The notes: generated by a model from the sequence alone, not told the origin. A DNA stretch of 8,915 bases from MFAQ01 sp964592455 (GCA_964592455.1 CAZQDQ010000039.1:1-8915); one strand, 5' to 3'; shown: positions 1-6,013, numbered from the stretch's first letter. Numbers and translations are program-made.

Positions 1-2
1 TG

Positions 3-467
3 TACTTAGAAATTAATAACTTAAGACGAAAGCGTAATACACCTCACAATAACCAAAAAGATTTAGTTTGCACCAATCTTTGGATGGACTCCACCAGCCT
101 TTTTGTCCAAAAGAATGATCAAAATTTATACACTGCCCACGAAGTTCTGCAGGTACACCCAATAGTAAACAAAAAAAACACTTATCAAAAATTCTTAACC
201 TCCAATGCGTGGGTAAGAAAGTATCTGGCCAATGCATATTTGGCCACTAAACCTAAAGAAAAGTTTTTCAATAAAAATTCATTTTTTTGGACTCTTCTTC
301 TTCCTATAAATTATCTTCTCTACTTGCTTCAAAGATTATTAATGACTCCCATCTCCAAGGGGGAGAAGGTCGCTTATACTCAGGCTTTTTTTCACGATCA
401 AAACTTTTCCCAAAAAGTATTATCTAAACACAGAACCAATATAAGTAATTATAATAAGTTAAAGTGA
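3..467 (+). CDS. C-terminal part of a probable nucleotidyltransferase-family protein (5' end off window)
   Basis: The frame is open from the left edge, so the gene starts outside the window; the ATG at 84 lies inside a continuing frame and is probably not the start. About 154 residues are visible. The stretch reading NLYTAHEVLQ, then a conserved-looking block around NAWVRKYLANAY, a hydrophobic segment (NSFFWTLLLPINYLLYLL) and a late AFFHD motif resemble the C-terminal half of large nucleotidyltransferase-type proteins that I recall from Microgenomates genomes. The catalytic GS/D-x-D motifs would lie upstream and cannot be seen, so the activity is inferred by family resemblance only. The stop TGA (465-467) overlaps the GTG start of yidC, which implies co-transcription or translational coupling. 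The hydrophobic segment could be a membrane helix or a buried core helix. Confidence is high that it is coding and moderate for the family. Confidence 0.6.
   Translation, partial: YLEINNLRRKRNTPHNNQKDLVCTNLWMDSTSLFVQKNDQNLYTAHEVLQVHPIVNKKNTYQKFLTSNAWVRKYLANAYLATKPKEKFFNKNSFFWTLLLPINYLLYLLQRLLMTPISKGEKVAYTQAFFHDQNFSQKVLSKHRTNISNYNKLK
450..455 (+). promoter_or_regulatory. -10-like hexamer TATAAT just upstream of yidC
   Basis: An exact TATAAT lies 8 nt before the GTG start of yidC, inside the 3' end of the preceding gene. A start point 7 nt after the hexamer would fall at about 462, giving an almost leaderless transcript. No convincing -35 box is visible at 16-18 bp upstream, and the region is AT-rich, so chance is possible. 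It is listed because the same arrangement recurs upstream of the next genes. Confidence 0.3.
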
Positions 468-1237
468 ATTTTTTCATTCCATATATCTATCAACCCTTCC
501 TTAATATCTTGGTTGGACTATATGTTTTTACGGGTAACTTCTTAGAAGTTCCTGATATGGGTATTGCGGTTATTTTTTTTGCTGTTGCTGTAAGACTGAT
601 ACTTCTACCCTTTGATTTAATAGCGGAGAGATCGGATGAAGAAAAATTTAGAATTTCTCGAAGAGTAAGTGAGTTGAAAAAAGAGTACGCAGATAATCCT
701 ATTGCTTTAAAAGACCAAATAAGGGTTGTAATGAGACAAAGCCCTGGTGCTATCCTCTCGGAGATGTTTACCGTTTTGATTCAGCTAACCATTATTATTG
801 TCCTATACCGCATTTTTAGTACAGGACTAGAGGGAGAAGATATGCACTTGCTTTACTCTTTTATGCCAGCAGTTGAGGAACCAATAAACCTTATGTTTCT
901 TGGTAAATATGATCTCTCTCACACAAACGGAACTTTAAACCTGATTCAGTCTCTCATGATAGCAGTAAGTGAATACATCCATCTTAATGTCTCGCCGATC
1001 AAACCTAGCCGTCGGGAGTTTTTGTCTCTTGTTATCATCTTTCCTGTAGTTTGTTTTTTGGTTTTTATGTTTCTACCTGCCGGGAAAAAAGTTTTTATTA
1101 TTGCTTCTCTAGGTTTTACGATCGTCTTAAGACTAATAAAACATCTATCTTACCTCTATTTCACCTCCAAACAAGCCCAACAGGCAGAAGTCTCATCTGT
1201 CCCAGCCACCACAGAAGCCACCCAAAAGGAGGTATAA
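464..1237 (+). CDS. yidC: YidC/Oxa1-family membrane protein insertase
   Basis: Membrane insertase that places newly made proteins into the cytoplasmic membrane, alone or with SecYEG. The 257-residue protein has the short core form without the large periplasmic domain of proteobacterial YidC. The N-terminal helix (about 8-26) begins with IYQPFLNILVGLY, and the next (31-52) reads DMGIAVIFFAVAVRLILLPFD. R44 in that helix matches the conserved groove arginine of the family. A charged cytoplasmic C1 hairpin follows (54-95), then a helix at 98-118, a weaker one near 157-175, and a last pair at 186-205 and 208-226 with the PAGKK turn between them, equivalent to the usual PAGL. The tail from 235 is polar and rich in Gln, Thr and Glu. 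Translation starts at GTG 464, overlapping the upstream TGA; no good Shine-Dalgarno is present. The sequence is divergent but the family call is firm. Confidence 0.88.
   Translation: MNFFIPYIYQPFLNILVGLYVFTGNFLEVPDMGIAVIFFAVAVRLILLPFDLIAERSDEEKFRISRRVSELKKEYADNPIALKDQIRVVMRQSPGAILSEMFTVLIQLTIIIVLYRIFSTGLEGEDMHLLYSFMPAVEEPINLMFLGKYDLSHTNGTLNLIQSLMIAVSEYIHLNVSPIKPSRREFLSLVIIFPVVCFLVFMFLPAGKKVFIIASLGFTIVLRLIKHLSYLYFTSKQAQQAEVSSVPATTEATQKEV
1226..1233 (+). promoter_or_regulatory. Strong Shine-Dalgarno site (AAGGAGGT) for the SPFH gene
   Basis: AAGGAGGT overlaps the last codons of yidC and ends 11 nt before the ATG at 1245. It is the only near-perfect ribosome binding site seen in the window and fixes the start of the SPFH gene. 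Its last base is also the first base of a TATAAT hexamer (1233-1238). Confidence 0.75.
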
Positions 1238-1238
1238 T
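1233..1238 (+). promoter_or_regulatory. -10-like hexamer TATAAT 6 nt upstream of the SPFH start
   Basis: An exact TATAAT is followed by 6 nt (CAACAT) and the ATG at 1245. If it is used, the start point would fall on or next to the A of ATG, giving a leaderless mRNA from a gene that also has a Shine-Dalgarno for the read-through transcript. No clear -35 box is visible. It may be coincidental, because it spans the yidC stop codon TAA. Confidence 0.35.
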
Positions 1239-1244
1239 CAACAT

Positions 1245-1808
1245 ATGGCAGATTTTGATAAGTTAGTGGTTTCTTTCCTCGTCGATGAAGTTGTCGGCGG
1301 ATTTTTCATATCTGTACCACCTGGACACGTTGCTTGTGTATACGATAGGGGGTTAGGTGTTCTTAAACGAGTTTGGGGCCCAGGACTTCACTTAAAGATT
1401 CCTTTTTGGCAAATAGCCAAGCTTTTTAACGCCAGAGTCTTAGAATATACTGTTCGCCACGGCTTTGACATTAACATTAAAGAGGCTCTTGGAGATGAAC
1501 CTATTACTGCAGTAACCAAAGATGGTAAGAATATAAGTATCGAAGGCTCTATTCTTTTCCGGTTAGACAAAGCAAACGCCCCAGAACTTTGGGAAAATAT
1601 TGGCGACAACTTTGTTTCAAAAGTTATTAGACCCTACTCAAGAAGTCGTATAGCCTCAGCTTTTAGCAAATATACTCTCGACAGTATAGGAGAAAACAGA
1701 TCAAAAATAGAGTCAGATATTAAACAAGAACTAAACCTACTTTTTCGCGACAAGGCTCTAATAATCGAGAATGTTTTACTTTCAAACGTTTCTTCACTTT
1801 CCGCCTAA
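1245..1808 (+). CDS. Minimal SPFH/band-7 (prohibitin-like) protein
   Basis: SPFH proteins form oligomeric membrane scaffolds that often regulate proteases or other membrane complexes. The 187 residues match the SPFH core in order: ISVPPGHVACVYDRGLGVLK (22-41), GPGLHLKIPFW (45-55), the TKDGKNISIEG strand pair (91-101), and an IRPYSRSRIASAFSKYTLDSI helix region (128-149) with the conserved arginines. The protein stops at LIIENVLLSNVSSLSA, exactly where the family normally continues into the long Ala/Glu/Lys coiled coil that drives ring assembly. The usual length is about 260-320 residues, so it is C-terminally truncated or a natural domain-only form. The N-terminus (7-24) is only mildly hydrophobic, so membrane attachment is uncertain; its genomic partner YidC is integral. 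The start is set by the strong Shine-Dalgarno. Only 24 nt separate its stop from the ATPase-Nudix gene, suggesting a functional or expression link. Confidence 0.82.
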   Translation: MADFDKLVVSFLVDEVVGGFFISVPPGHVACVYDRGLGVLKRVWGPGLHLKIPFWQIAKLFNARVLEYTVRHGFDINIKEALGDEPITAVTKDGKNISIEGSILFRLDKANAPELWENIGDNFVSKVIRPYSRSRIASAFSKYTLDSIGENRSKIESDIKQELNLLFRDKALIIENVLLSNVSSLSA

Positions 1809-1817
1809 AGTTATCGT

Positions 1818-1826
1818 TGTTATACT
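1818..1826 (+). promoter_or_regulatory. Extended -10 promoter (TGTTATACT), probable leaderless start of the ATPase-Nudix gene
   Basis: The 24-nt gap holds TG, one base, then TATACT (1821-1826), the extended -10 pattern. Six bases follow before ATG 1833, so the usual 7-nt distance puts the transcription start on the A of ATG. No Shine-Dalgarno precedes this ATG, which fits leaderless translation. The -35 region is poor, as is common for extended -10 promoters. Confidence 0.5.
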
Positions 1827-1832
1827 TTAAAT

Positions 1833-4800
1833 ATGCCCTTCTCTAACTACTCTGTGTTGCAGATTCGACCAGCTAAGGATTCTTTGATTGGCCAGACTGC
1901 TTTTATAGAGTTTTTATCTTCTCTAAAAAGTTCCTTAAAAGACAGTTTCTGGGAAAGACTTTTGGGAACATTTGAAACTGTTTGCTTAGAAATAGTAAAT
2001 CTAAACCAGACTACTTTTTTTGTTATTTCTTGTCCAGAACGGCTGGAGCATTTAATCAAATCTCAAATAGCTGCTCAATATCCAACCGCCCTGATTACAC
2101 CCATGAAAGATTATCTTCCAGACTGGCTAAACCACGGTGAGCCAGTAACAGGACAACTCGTCTTAACAGGTCCTTCTTACTTGTCTCTGAATAGTACTCT
2201 TGACGATAAAGTTGATCAAATGGCGTCAATTCTCGGCGGCTTATCCAGAATTCCGGCAGGGCAAGCAGCCATAGTTCAACTCTGTCTCTTTGCAGCCCCA
2301 AAAAACTGGCAAAAAAATGTCCGGTCAATTATGGAAAAAGGAATTCCTAGTAGTGATCCGCTAAAACCTCCACTACCTCACCCACAAAAATCAATAATTG
2401 AAAAAAAATTGAGTTACCAAGCTTTTTCTTGTGATATTCGACTGGCTGCTATTACTCCAGATCTCAAGTTATCAAGTCAACTGTTATCACAATTGTCTGC
2501 TGCGTTTGGAACTTATGGTCTGTCTGAGGGTAACAGCTTATCGCTAAAAATTCCAAAAAACCCAACTTCAAGCCAAAAGCTAAAACAAATGATGGTTGAC
2601 AGATCAGCCAAATATTCTGATCAATTTCAGTTTTTAAATTACGGAGAAATAACCTCTCTTTTTCATCTGCCAAACACAAACCTTTCCGCCATTAAGGGAA
2701 TCGCCTGGGGGAAGTCGCTTAAGGGTGAAGCTCCAACTAATTTACCCGTAGATGAGGGTATTTCAGAAGAAGAAAAAAATCTTTACAACTTTTTTGCTAA
2801 AACAGAGTATAAGAACCATTTGGCAGTCTTCGGAATGAAAAAGGGAATAGATCGCTTAAGACACACTTATATCTTGGGAAAATCTGGCACTGGTAAATCA
2901 ACTCTTATTGGCCGTATGGCTATAAACGATATTCAACATGGAGAAGGAGTTGCTTTTGTTGATCCGCATGGCGACGCTGCAGAAATACTGCTAGATTACA
3001 TCCCAGAAGAACGCATAGATGATGTTGCTTACTTGGATCCATCTGTCCCAGGGATATCTTTTTGGATGAACCCGTTATATGTTAAGAATCCTGCTCAGGG
3101 TGAGATGGTTGCCTCCAGCATTGTTTCTATTTTTAGTAAACTTTACGGAAACTCTTGGGGGCCACGTCTAGAATATATTTTAAGAAATACCCTTTTAACC
3201 TTAGTTTACAAGCCAGAAACTACTCTCTCTGATGTTCCCAGAATTCTAACAAACAAAGATTTTCGCGAAAGAGAATGTTTGGTTCACGTAACAGATCCCA
3301 TCTTAGTAAACTTTTGGAGAGATGAATACGACAAATACTCCGAAAAATTTCAAACAGAGGCAATTGCTCCAATTCTCAACAAAATAGGGCAGTTTGTCAC
3401 CTCTCCTACAATACGCGATATCATTAATCACCCCAAGAGCACTGTCGACTTTGAGGACATGATGAACTCCGGTAAGATTGTTATCCTAAATCTACCACAG
3501 GGAAAAATAGGAGAAGACAACGCCGCTCTCCTTGGTGCTATGTTTATCTCCCAGATTCAAATTGCCGCTATGAACAGGGCTAATATGGATGAAAAGGATC
3601 GTCGCGACTTCTTTTTGTATGTTGATGAGTTTCAAAATTTTGCAACCAGCTCTTTCGTTAAGATCCTCTCAGAGGCCCGTAAATATCGTCTTGGCTTAAT
3701 TCTAGCCAATCAATATATAGCCCAGCTACCAGAAGAAATCCAAAACGCTATTTTTGGGAATGTAGGTACTGTTATGAGTTATGTAGTGGGAGCCTCTGAC
3801 GCCGACAGAATAATGAAGGAGTTAAATAATCTCTATACAGCAGATGATTTGGTTGGACTAGGTAAATACCAGCTTGCCATGAAGATGTCAATCGACTCTC
3901 AGATGTCACAGCCATTTTCTTCTTACGGATTACCATTACCAGACACAAAAACCCATCAAAAAGAAAAAGTTCTTAAAGCAACTTACGAAAAATACTACCG
4001 CAAAATTGAACCCATGGACATGTCTCAAGTAACTGCCATTATGACTCCCGCAGCTAAAAGATTTACAGAGGAGCCTTATGTCCCCAAGGCCCTAAGAACA
4101 CCAGAAAACACGGCCAGTAAAAATGATTACCGTCCTGCCCCGCGTAGCTCGCAGAGCGAAGTAGGGCCACAACCAAAACACCGACAAGCACCATACGTTC
4201 CTCAACTTGGCCCTCAATATCAAGGAAAGCCTCCCGTCATTGCGAGTTTTGGTACTCCAAACCGAGGCAATCCAGATGCCAGCACAACCCAAGCTCCAGA
4301 AAAAGTCGAGAAGACTTATTTTGTTCCTTTTCCAGTCCCAGAAAAATACTCAGACAAACCACAAAATTCCTCCGTCATTGCGAGCGAAGCACTTCAACCC
4401 ATTAATATCAAAGAACCAACTAAAGAAGAGCTAGATGTACTCCGAAAAGAAGGTTTGCGTCCAAGCGTTGTTGGCTGCTTTATTAACAACAAAAAACTAC
4501 TTTTGGTTTATCAGAAAATATTTAATTTGTGGCAACTTCCTCAGGGGGGAATAGACAATGGTCAGTCCCTTTTTGAAAGTTTTGACAAAGAATTATCTGA
4601 AGAAATTACAGAAGAATTCGTTAAAACCCACGATAAATTAAAAATAGTCAGCGTTGACAAAATAGAATTTCCTCCTAGTAAGCAGGGTATACGTGATTTA
4701 AAAACCGACTCCGGTGAAGAAGTAACTATGAAAGGCAAATACTACTATTTTGTTGTCACTAACACTAAAGAGGAAAAAATTACCATAGACGCAACCGAAT

Positions 4801-5093
4801 TTAGTGACTACAAGTGGCTAAACTTCGAAGAATCATATAAACTGATAAAAGAGACAAATACTGGTGGAAAGCTCCGAATCTATACTCAACTACTTCACTT
4901 ACTAAAAAACCAGGGTCTTCTTGAGTCTAATACTAACAATCATGAATCCAACCAACAACAGCGCTCTGCCACCACTTCCGTCTTTAGACAACAGAATCAC
5001 TTTGGCACCCAAAGACGACCTAATCCCGGTAGAGGCCAAGACACCAGAAGAAGCGGAAAGCACCAGACTCCAACCAGCAGCTCCTCAAAATAA
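1833..5093 (+). CDS. Type IV secretion/HerA-type P-loop ATPase fused to a C-terminal Nudix domain
   Basis: The long fusion has 1086 residues. Residues 1-320 are a mixed domain without a clear membrane helix (motifs such as AAQYPTALITP and GGLSRIPAGQAAIVQLCLF), of a type I associate with Patescibacterial secretion ATPases. The motor domain has Walker A GKSGTGKST at 349-357 (K355), VDPHGD at 376-381, Walker B FFLYVDEF at 593-600 (D598, E599) and an ANQY motif near 625-628; this is the TraG/VirD4/HerA layout. A Pro- and Gln-rich linker (about 742-870) contains palindromic repeats. The Nudix domain (about 876-1015) reads WQLPQGGID and has E920, E923 and E924 as likely metal ligands. The last 55 residues are basic, low-complexity and overlap the next gene. 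The motor would drive DNA or protein movement by ATP hydrolysis; the Nudix part would cleave nucleoside diphosphate-linked substrates. Unlike canonical VirD4, it lacks N-terminal membrane helices. No other type IV secretion gene is nearby. Confidence 0.85.
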   Translation: MPFSNYSVLQIRPAKDSLIGQTAFIEFLSSLKSSLKDSFWERLLGTFETVCLEIVNLNQTTFFVISCPERLEHLIKSQIAAQYPTALITPMKDYLPDWLNHGEPVTGQLVLTGPSYLSLNSTLDDKVDQMASILGGLSRIPAGQAAIVQLCLFAAPKNWQKNVRSIMEKGIPSSDPLKPPLPHPQKSIIEKKLSYQAFSCDIRLAAITPDLKLSSQLLSQLSAAFGTYGLSEGNSLSLKIPKNPTSSQKLKQMMVDRSAKYSDQFQFLNYGEITSLFHLPNTNLSAIKGIAWGKSLKGEAPTNLPVDEGISEEEKNLYNFFAKTEYKNHLAVFGMKKGIDRLRHTYILGKSGTGKSTLIGRMAINDIQHGEGVAFVDPHGDAAEILLDYIPEERIDDVAYLDPSVPGISFWMNPLYVKNPAQGEMVASSIVSIFSKLYGNSWGPRLEYILRNTLLTLVYKPETTLSDVPRILTNKDFRERECLVHVTDPILVNFWRDEYDKYSEKFQTEAIAPILNKIGQFVTSPTIRDIINHPKSTVDFEDMMNSGKIVILNLPQGKIGEDNAALLGAMFISQIQIAAMNRANMDEKDRRDFFLYVDEFQNFATSSFVKILSEARKYRLGLILANQYIAQLPEEIQNAIFGNVGTVMSYVVGASDADRIMKELNNLYTADDLVGLGKYQLAMKMSIDSQMSQPFSSYGLPLPDTKTHQKEKVLKATYEKYYRKIEPMDMSQVTAIMTPAAKRFTEEPYVPKALRTPENTASKNDYRPAPRSSQSEVGPQPKHRQAPYVPQLGPQYQGKPPVIASFGTPNRGNPDASTTQAPEKVEKTYFVPFPVPEKYSDKPQNSSVIASEALQPINIKEPTKEELDVLRKEGLRPSVVGCFINNKKLLLVYQKIFNLWQLPQGGIDNGQSLFESFDKELSEEITEEFVKTHDKLKIVSVDKIEFPPSKQGIRDLKTDSGEEVTMKGKYYYFVVTNTKEEKITIDATEFSDYKWLNFEESYKLIKETNTGGKLRIYTQLLHLLKNQGLLESNTNNHESNQQQRSATTSVFRQQNHFGTQRRPNPGRGQDTRRSGKHQTPTSSSSK
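4235..4273 (+). repeat. Palindromic repeat, copy A, inside the ATPase-Nudix linker
   Basis: The left end reads CGTCATTGCGAG (4235-4246) and the right end CGAGGCAATCC (4263-4273). ATTGC (4239-4243) can pair with GCAAT (4267-4271), and the middle TTTGG/TACT/CCAAA (4248-4261) forms a further hairpin. The element is 39 nt, a multiple of three, and is translated in frame as a VIASFG-type segment. Short elements beginning GTCATTGCGAG and ending GGCAATC are familiar from many bacterial genomes, usually between genes. Confidence 0.65.
4373..4400 (+). repeat. Palindromic repeat, copy B (right end degraded), inside the linker
   Basis: CGTCATTGCGAGCGAAGC begins at 4373 and matches the left end of copy A for its first 12 bases. 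The right half (ACTTCAACCC) has diverged and no longer shows GGCAATC. It lies in the same orientation and reading frame as copy A, so both give VIAS in the protein. Confidence 0.5.
4928..4933 (+). promoter_or_regulatory. Weak -10-like hexamer (TAATAC) before the single-pass membrane protein gene
   Basis: TAATAC ends 8 nt before ATG 4942, giving a predicted start point near 4940 and an almost leaderless mRNA. The match is weak and sits inside the upstream coding region. It is included because it repeats the spacing seen upstream of three other genes. Confidence 0.2.
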
Positions 5094-5907
5094 TTCTGAT
5101 ACAAACTTCACAGCTCCCTCCGGTTGGGGAACAGCAACTGCCACCAGCCAAACAAAAATAGAACTTCCAGAATACCCCAGTCAAGACGATTCTTTACAAG
5201 AGAATCGTCAAGAATCAGGTCTAGTCAGATTCGTAAAAATCTTTTTAATCGCAGTTGCCTTAATCCTTTTAGGTGTGCTTTTAGGCGTACTTGCCTCCAA
5301 CTTCCTAACCAGTCCCAAACCAACAAGCAATGTTCAAATACCATCTTCAATCACTCCTTCTGCTAGTCCAAGTTCTCAACTCGAGCCAACTCCTGTAGCA
5401 GAACCAGAATACTCAAAAAAAATAGAATATAGAAATATAGGTTCTGGTCCTTACTCGTTTGATCTTCTCTTGTCCGACGACTGGAAAATCGCCTCAAAAA
5501 GCACAGAACCAAAAAATCTAAATATTGACATAGAAAACCAAAGTCTTTTCGCCCAGATAATTTACAACTCAAAACAAGGTCTTCCTAAACCAAATCTCTG
5601 TTTGCTCCCAGAAGAAATCGCCCCCAAAAATATTCCATACATAAAATACCAAAAAATGGACGAGTTAAAGGTAGAAGGGTTATCTTGGCTGTTAGTTAAG
5701 AATCTTACCTCCACTCAAAGTGCAAGCTACTTAGTCTGTGAGCAAAACAATAATAATCAGTACACAAACTTAACCAGTATCGGATTTATAAGTTTTGGCC
5801 TCAATACTGGTGAAGAAATTACTACCTACCACAAAAACACAATACTAAAACTCTTTAATGGACTAAAGATCTTAAATTCATCGCCCTCTGCCAGTTTCAG
5901 CCAGTAA
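4942..5907 (+). CDS. Single-pass membrane protein with disordered cytoplasmic N-terminus, unknown outer domain
   Basis: I do not recognise the family. From ATG 4942 the protein has 321 residues. Residues 1-92 are Pro-, Ser-, Thr-, Asp- and Glu-rich and look disordered. A strong membrane helix follows at about 97-121 (FVKIFLIAVALILLGVLLGV), preceded by RF and K, so the N-terminus is probably inside. A Ser/Pro/Thr spacer (125-150) leads to an outer domain (about 155-310) with GPYSFDLLLSDDWKIAS and two cysteines, C220 and C266, that could pair. The frame extends upstream to a TTG at 4921, but ATG 4942 is the more plausible start; neither has a good Shine-Dalgarno. The first 152 nt overlap the tail of the ATPase-Nudix gene in another frame. 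The hydrophobic helix and C-terminal domain make this frame clearly the coding one beyond 5093. It could be an accessory of the ATPase, but that is only positional inference. Confidence 0.75.
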   Translation: MNPTNNSALPPLPSLDNRITLAPKDDLIPVEAKTPEEAESTRLQPAAPQNNSDTNFTAPSGWGTATATSQTKIELPEYPSQDDSLQENRQESGLVRFVKIFLIAVALILLGVLLGVLASNFLTSPKPTSNVQIPSSITPSASPSSQLEPTPVAEPEYSKKIEYRNIGSGPYSFDLLLSDDWKIASKSTEPKNLNIDIENQSLFAQIIYNSKQGLPKPNLCLLPEEIAPKNIPYIKYQKMDELKVEGLSWLLVKNLTSTQSASYLVCEQNNNNQYTNLTSIGFISFGLNTGEEITTYHKNTILKLFNGLKILNSSPSASFSQ

Positions 5908-5914
5908 AAAGCAC

Positions 5915-5943
5915 TTGACAACTGTCCAGATTTAGTTTAAAAA
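5915..5943 (+). promoter_or_regulatory. sigma70-type promoter of groES-groEL
   Basis: A consensus -35 box TTGACA (5915-5920), a 17-nt spacer, and a -10 region TAAAAA (5938-5943) precede groES. The predicted start near 5950 lies inside the left arm of the CIRCE operator, so a bound repressor would block initiation. The -10 is weak, but the perfect -35 and correct spacing support the call. Confidence 0.65.
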
Positions 5944-5968
5944 TAGCACTCAGGGTAATTGAGTGCTA
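5944..5968 (+). promoter_or_regulatory. CIRCE operator (HrcA binding site)
   Basis: TAGCACTC (5944-5951), a 9-nt spacer (AGGGTAATT), then GAGTGCTA (5961-5968). This is the classic CIRCE inverted repeat with the exact 9-nt spacing; only the outermost consensus T/A pair is replaced, symmetrically, by A/T. The symmetry extends outward to give 13-bp perfect arms (AAAAATAGCACTC, 5939-5951, with its complement 5961-5973). In other bacteria HrcA binds CIRCE and represses chaperonin genes until heat stress. No hrcA gene lies in this window, so one is predicted elsewhere in the genome. Confidence 0.93.
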
Positions 5969-6013
5969 TTTTTTCAAACCCAACTAAAGTAATTAATAAA
6001 CTAATCAAAAAAA

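Noticed and set aside
1051..1266. + strand frame overlapping the end of yidC and the start of the SPFH gene
   Set aside because: It lies in another frame of yidC's last membrane helices and its product shows no domain or plausible start.
4139..4171. GC-richer stretch around GCTCGCAGAGCGAAG as a further copy of the palindromic repeat
   Set aside because: It lacks both the CGTCATTG and GGCAATC ends; only a 4-bp hairpin and a GAGCGAAG match remain, which is too little.
4207..4434. + strand open frame inside the ATPase-Nudix linker
   Set aside because: The linker is low-complexity DNA; the alternative product has no recognisable fold and no ribosome binding site.
4921..4941. TTG at 4921 as the start of the single-pass membrane protein
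   Set aside because: It gives only seven extra residues with no better ribosome site; ATG 4942 fits the -10-like hexamer and composition better.
5124..5366. + strand frame overlapping the membrane protein gene
   Set aside because: It competes with the frame that encodes a clear membrane helix, and its product is Arg/Ser/Asn-rich without features.
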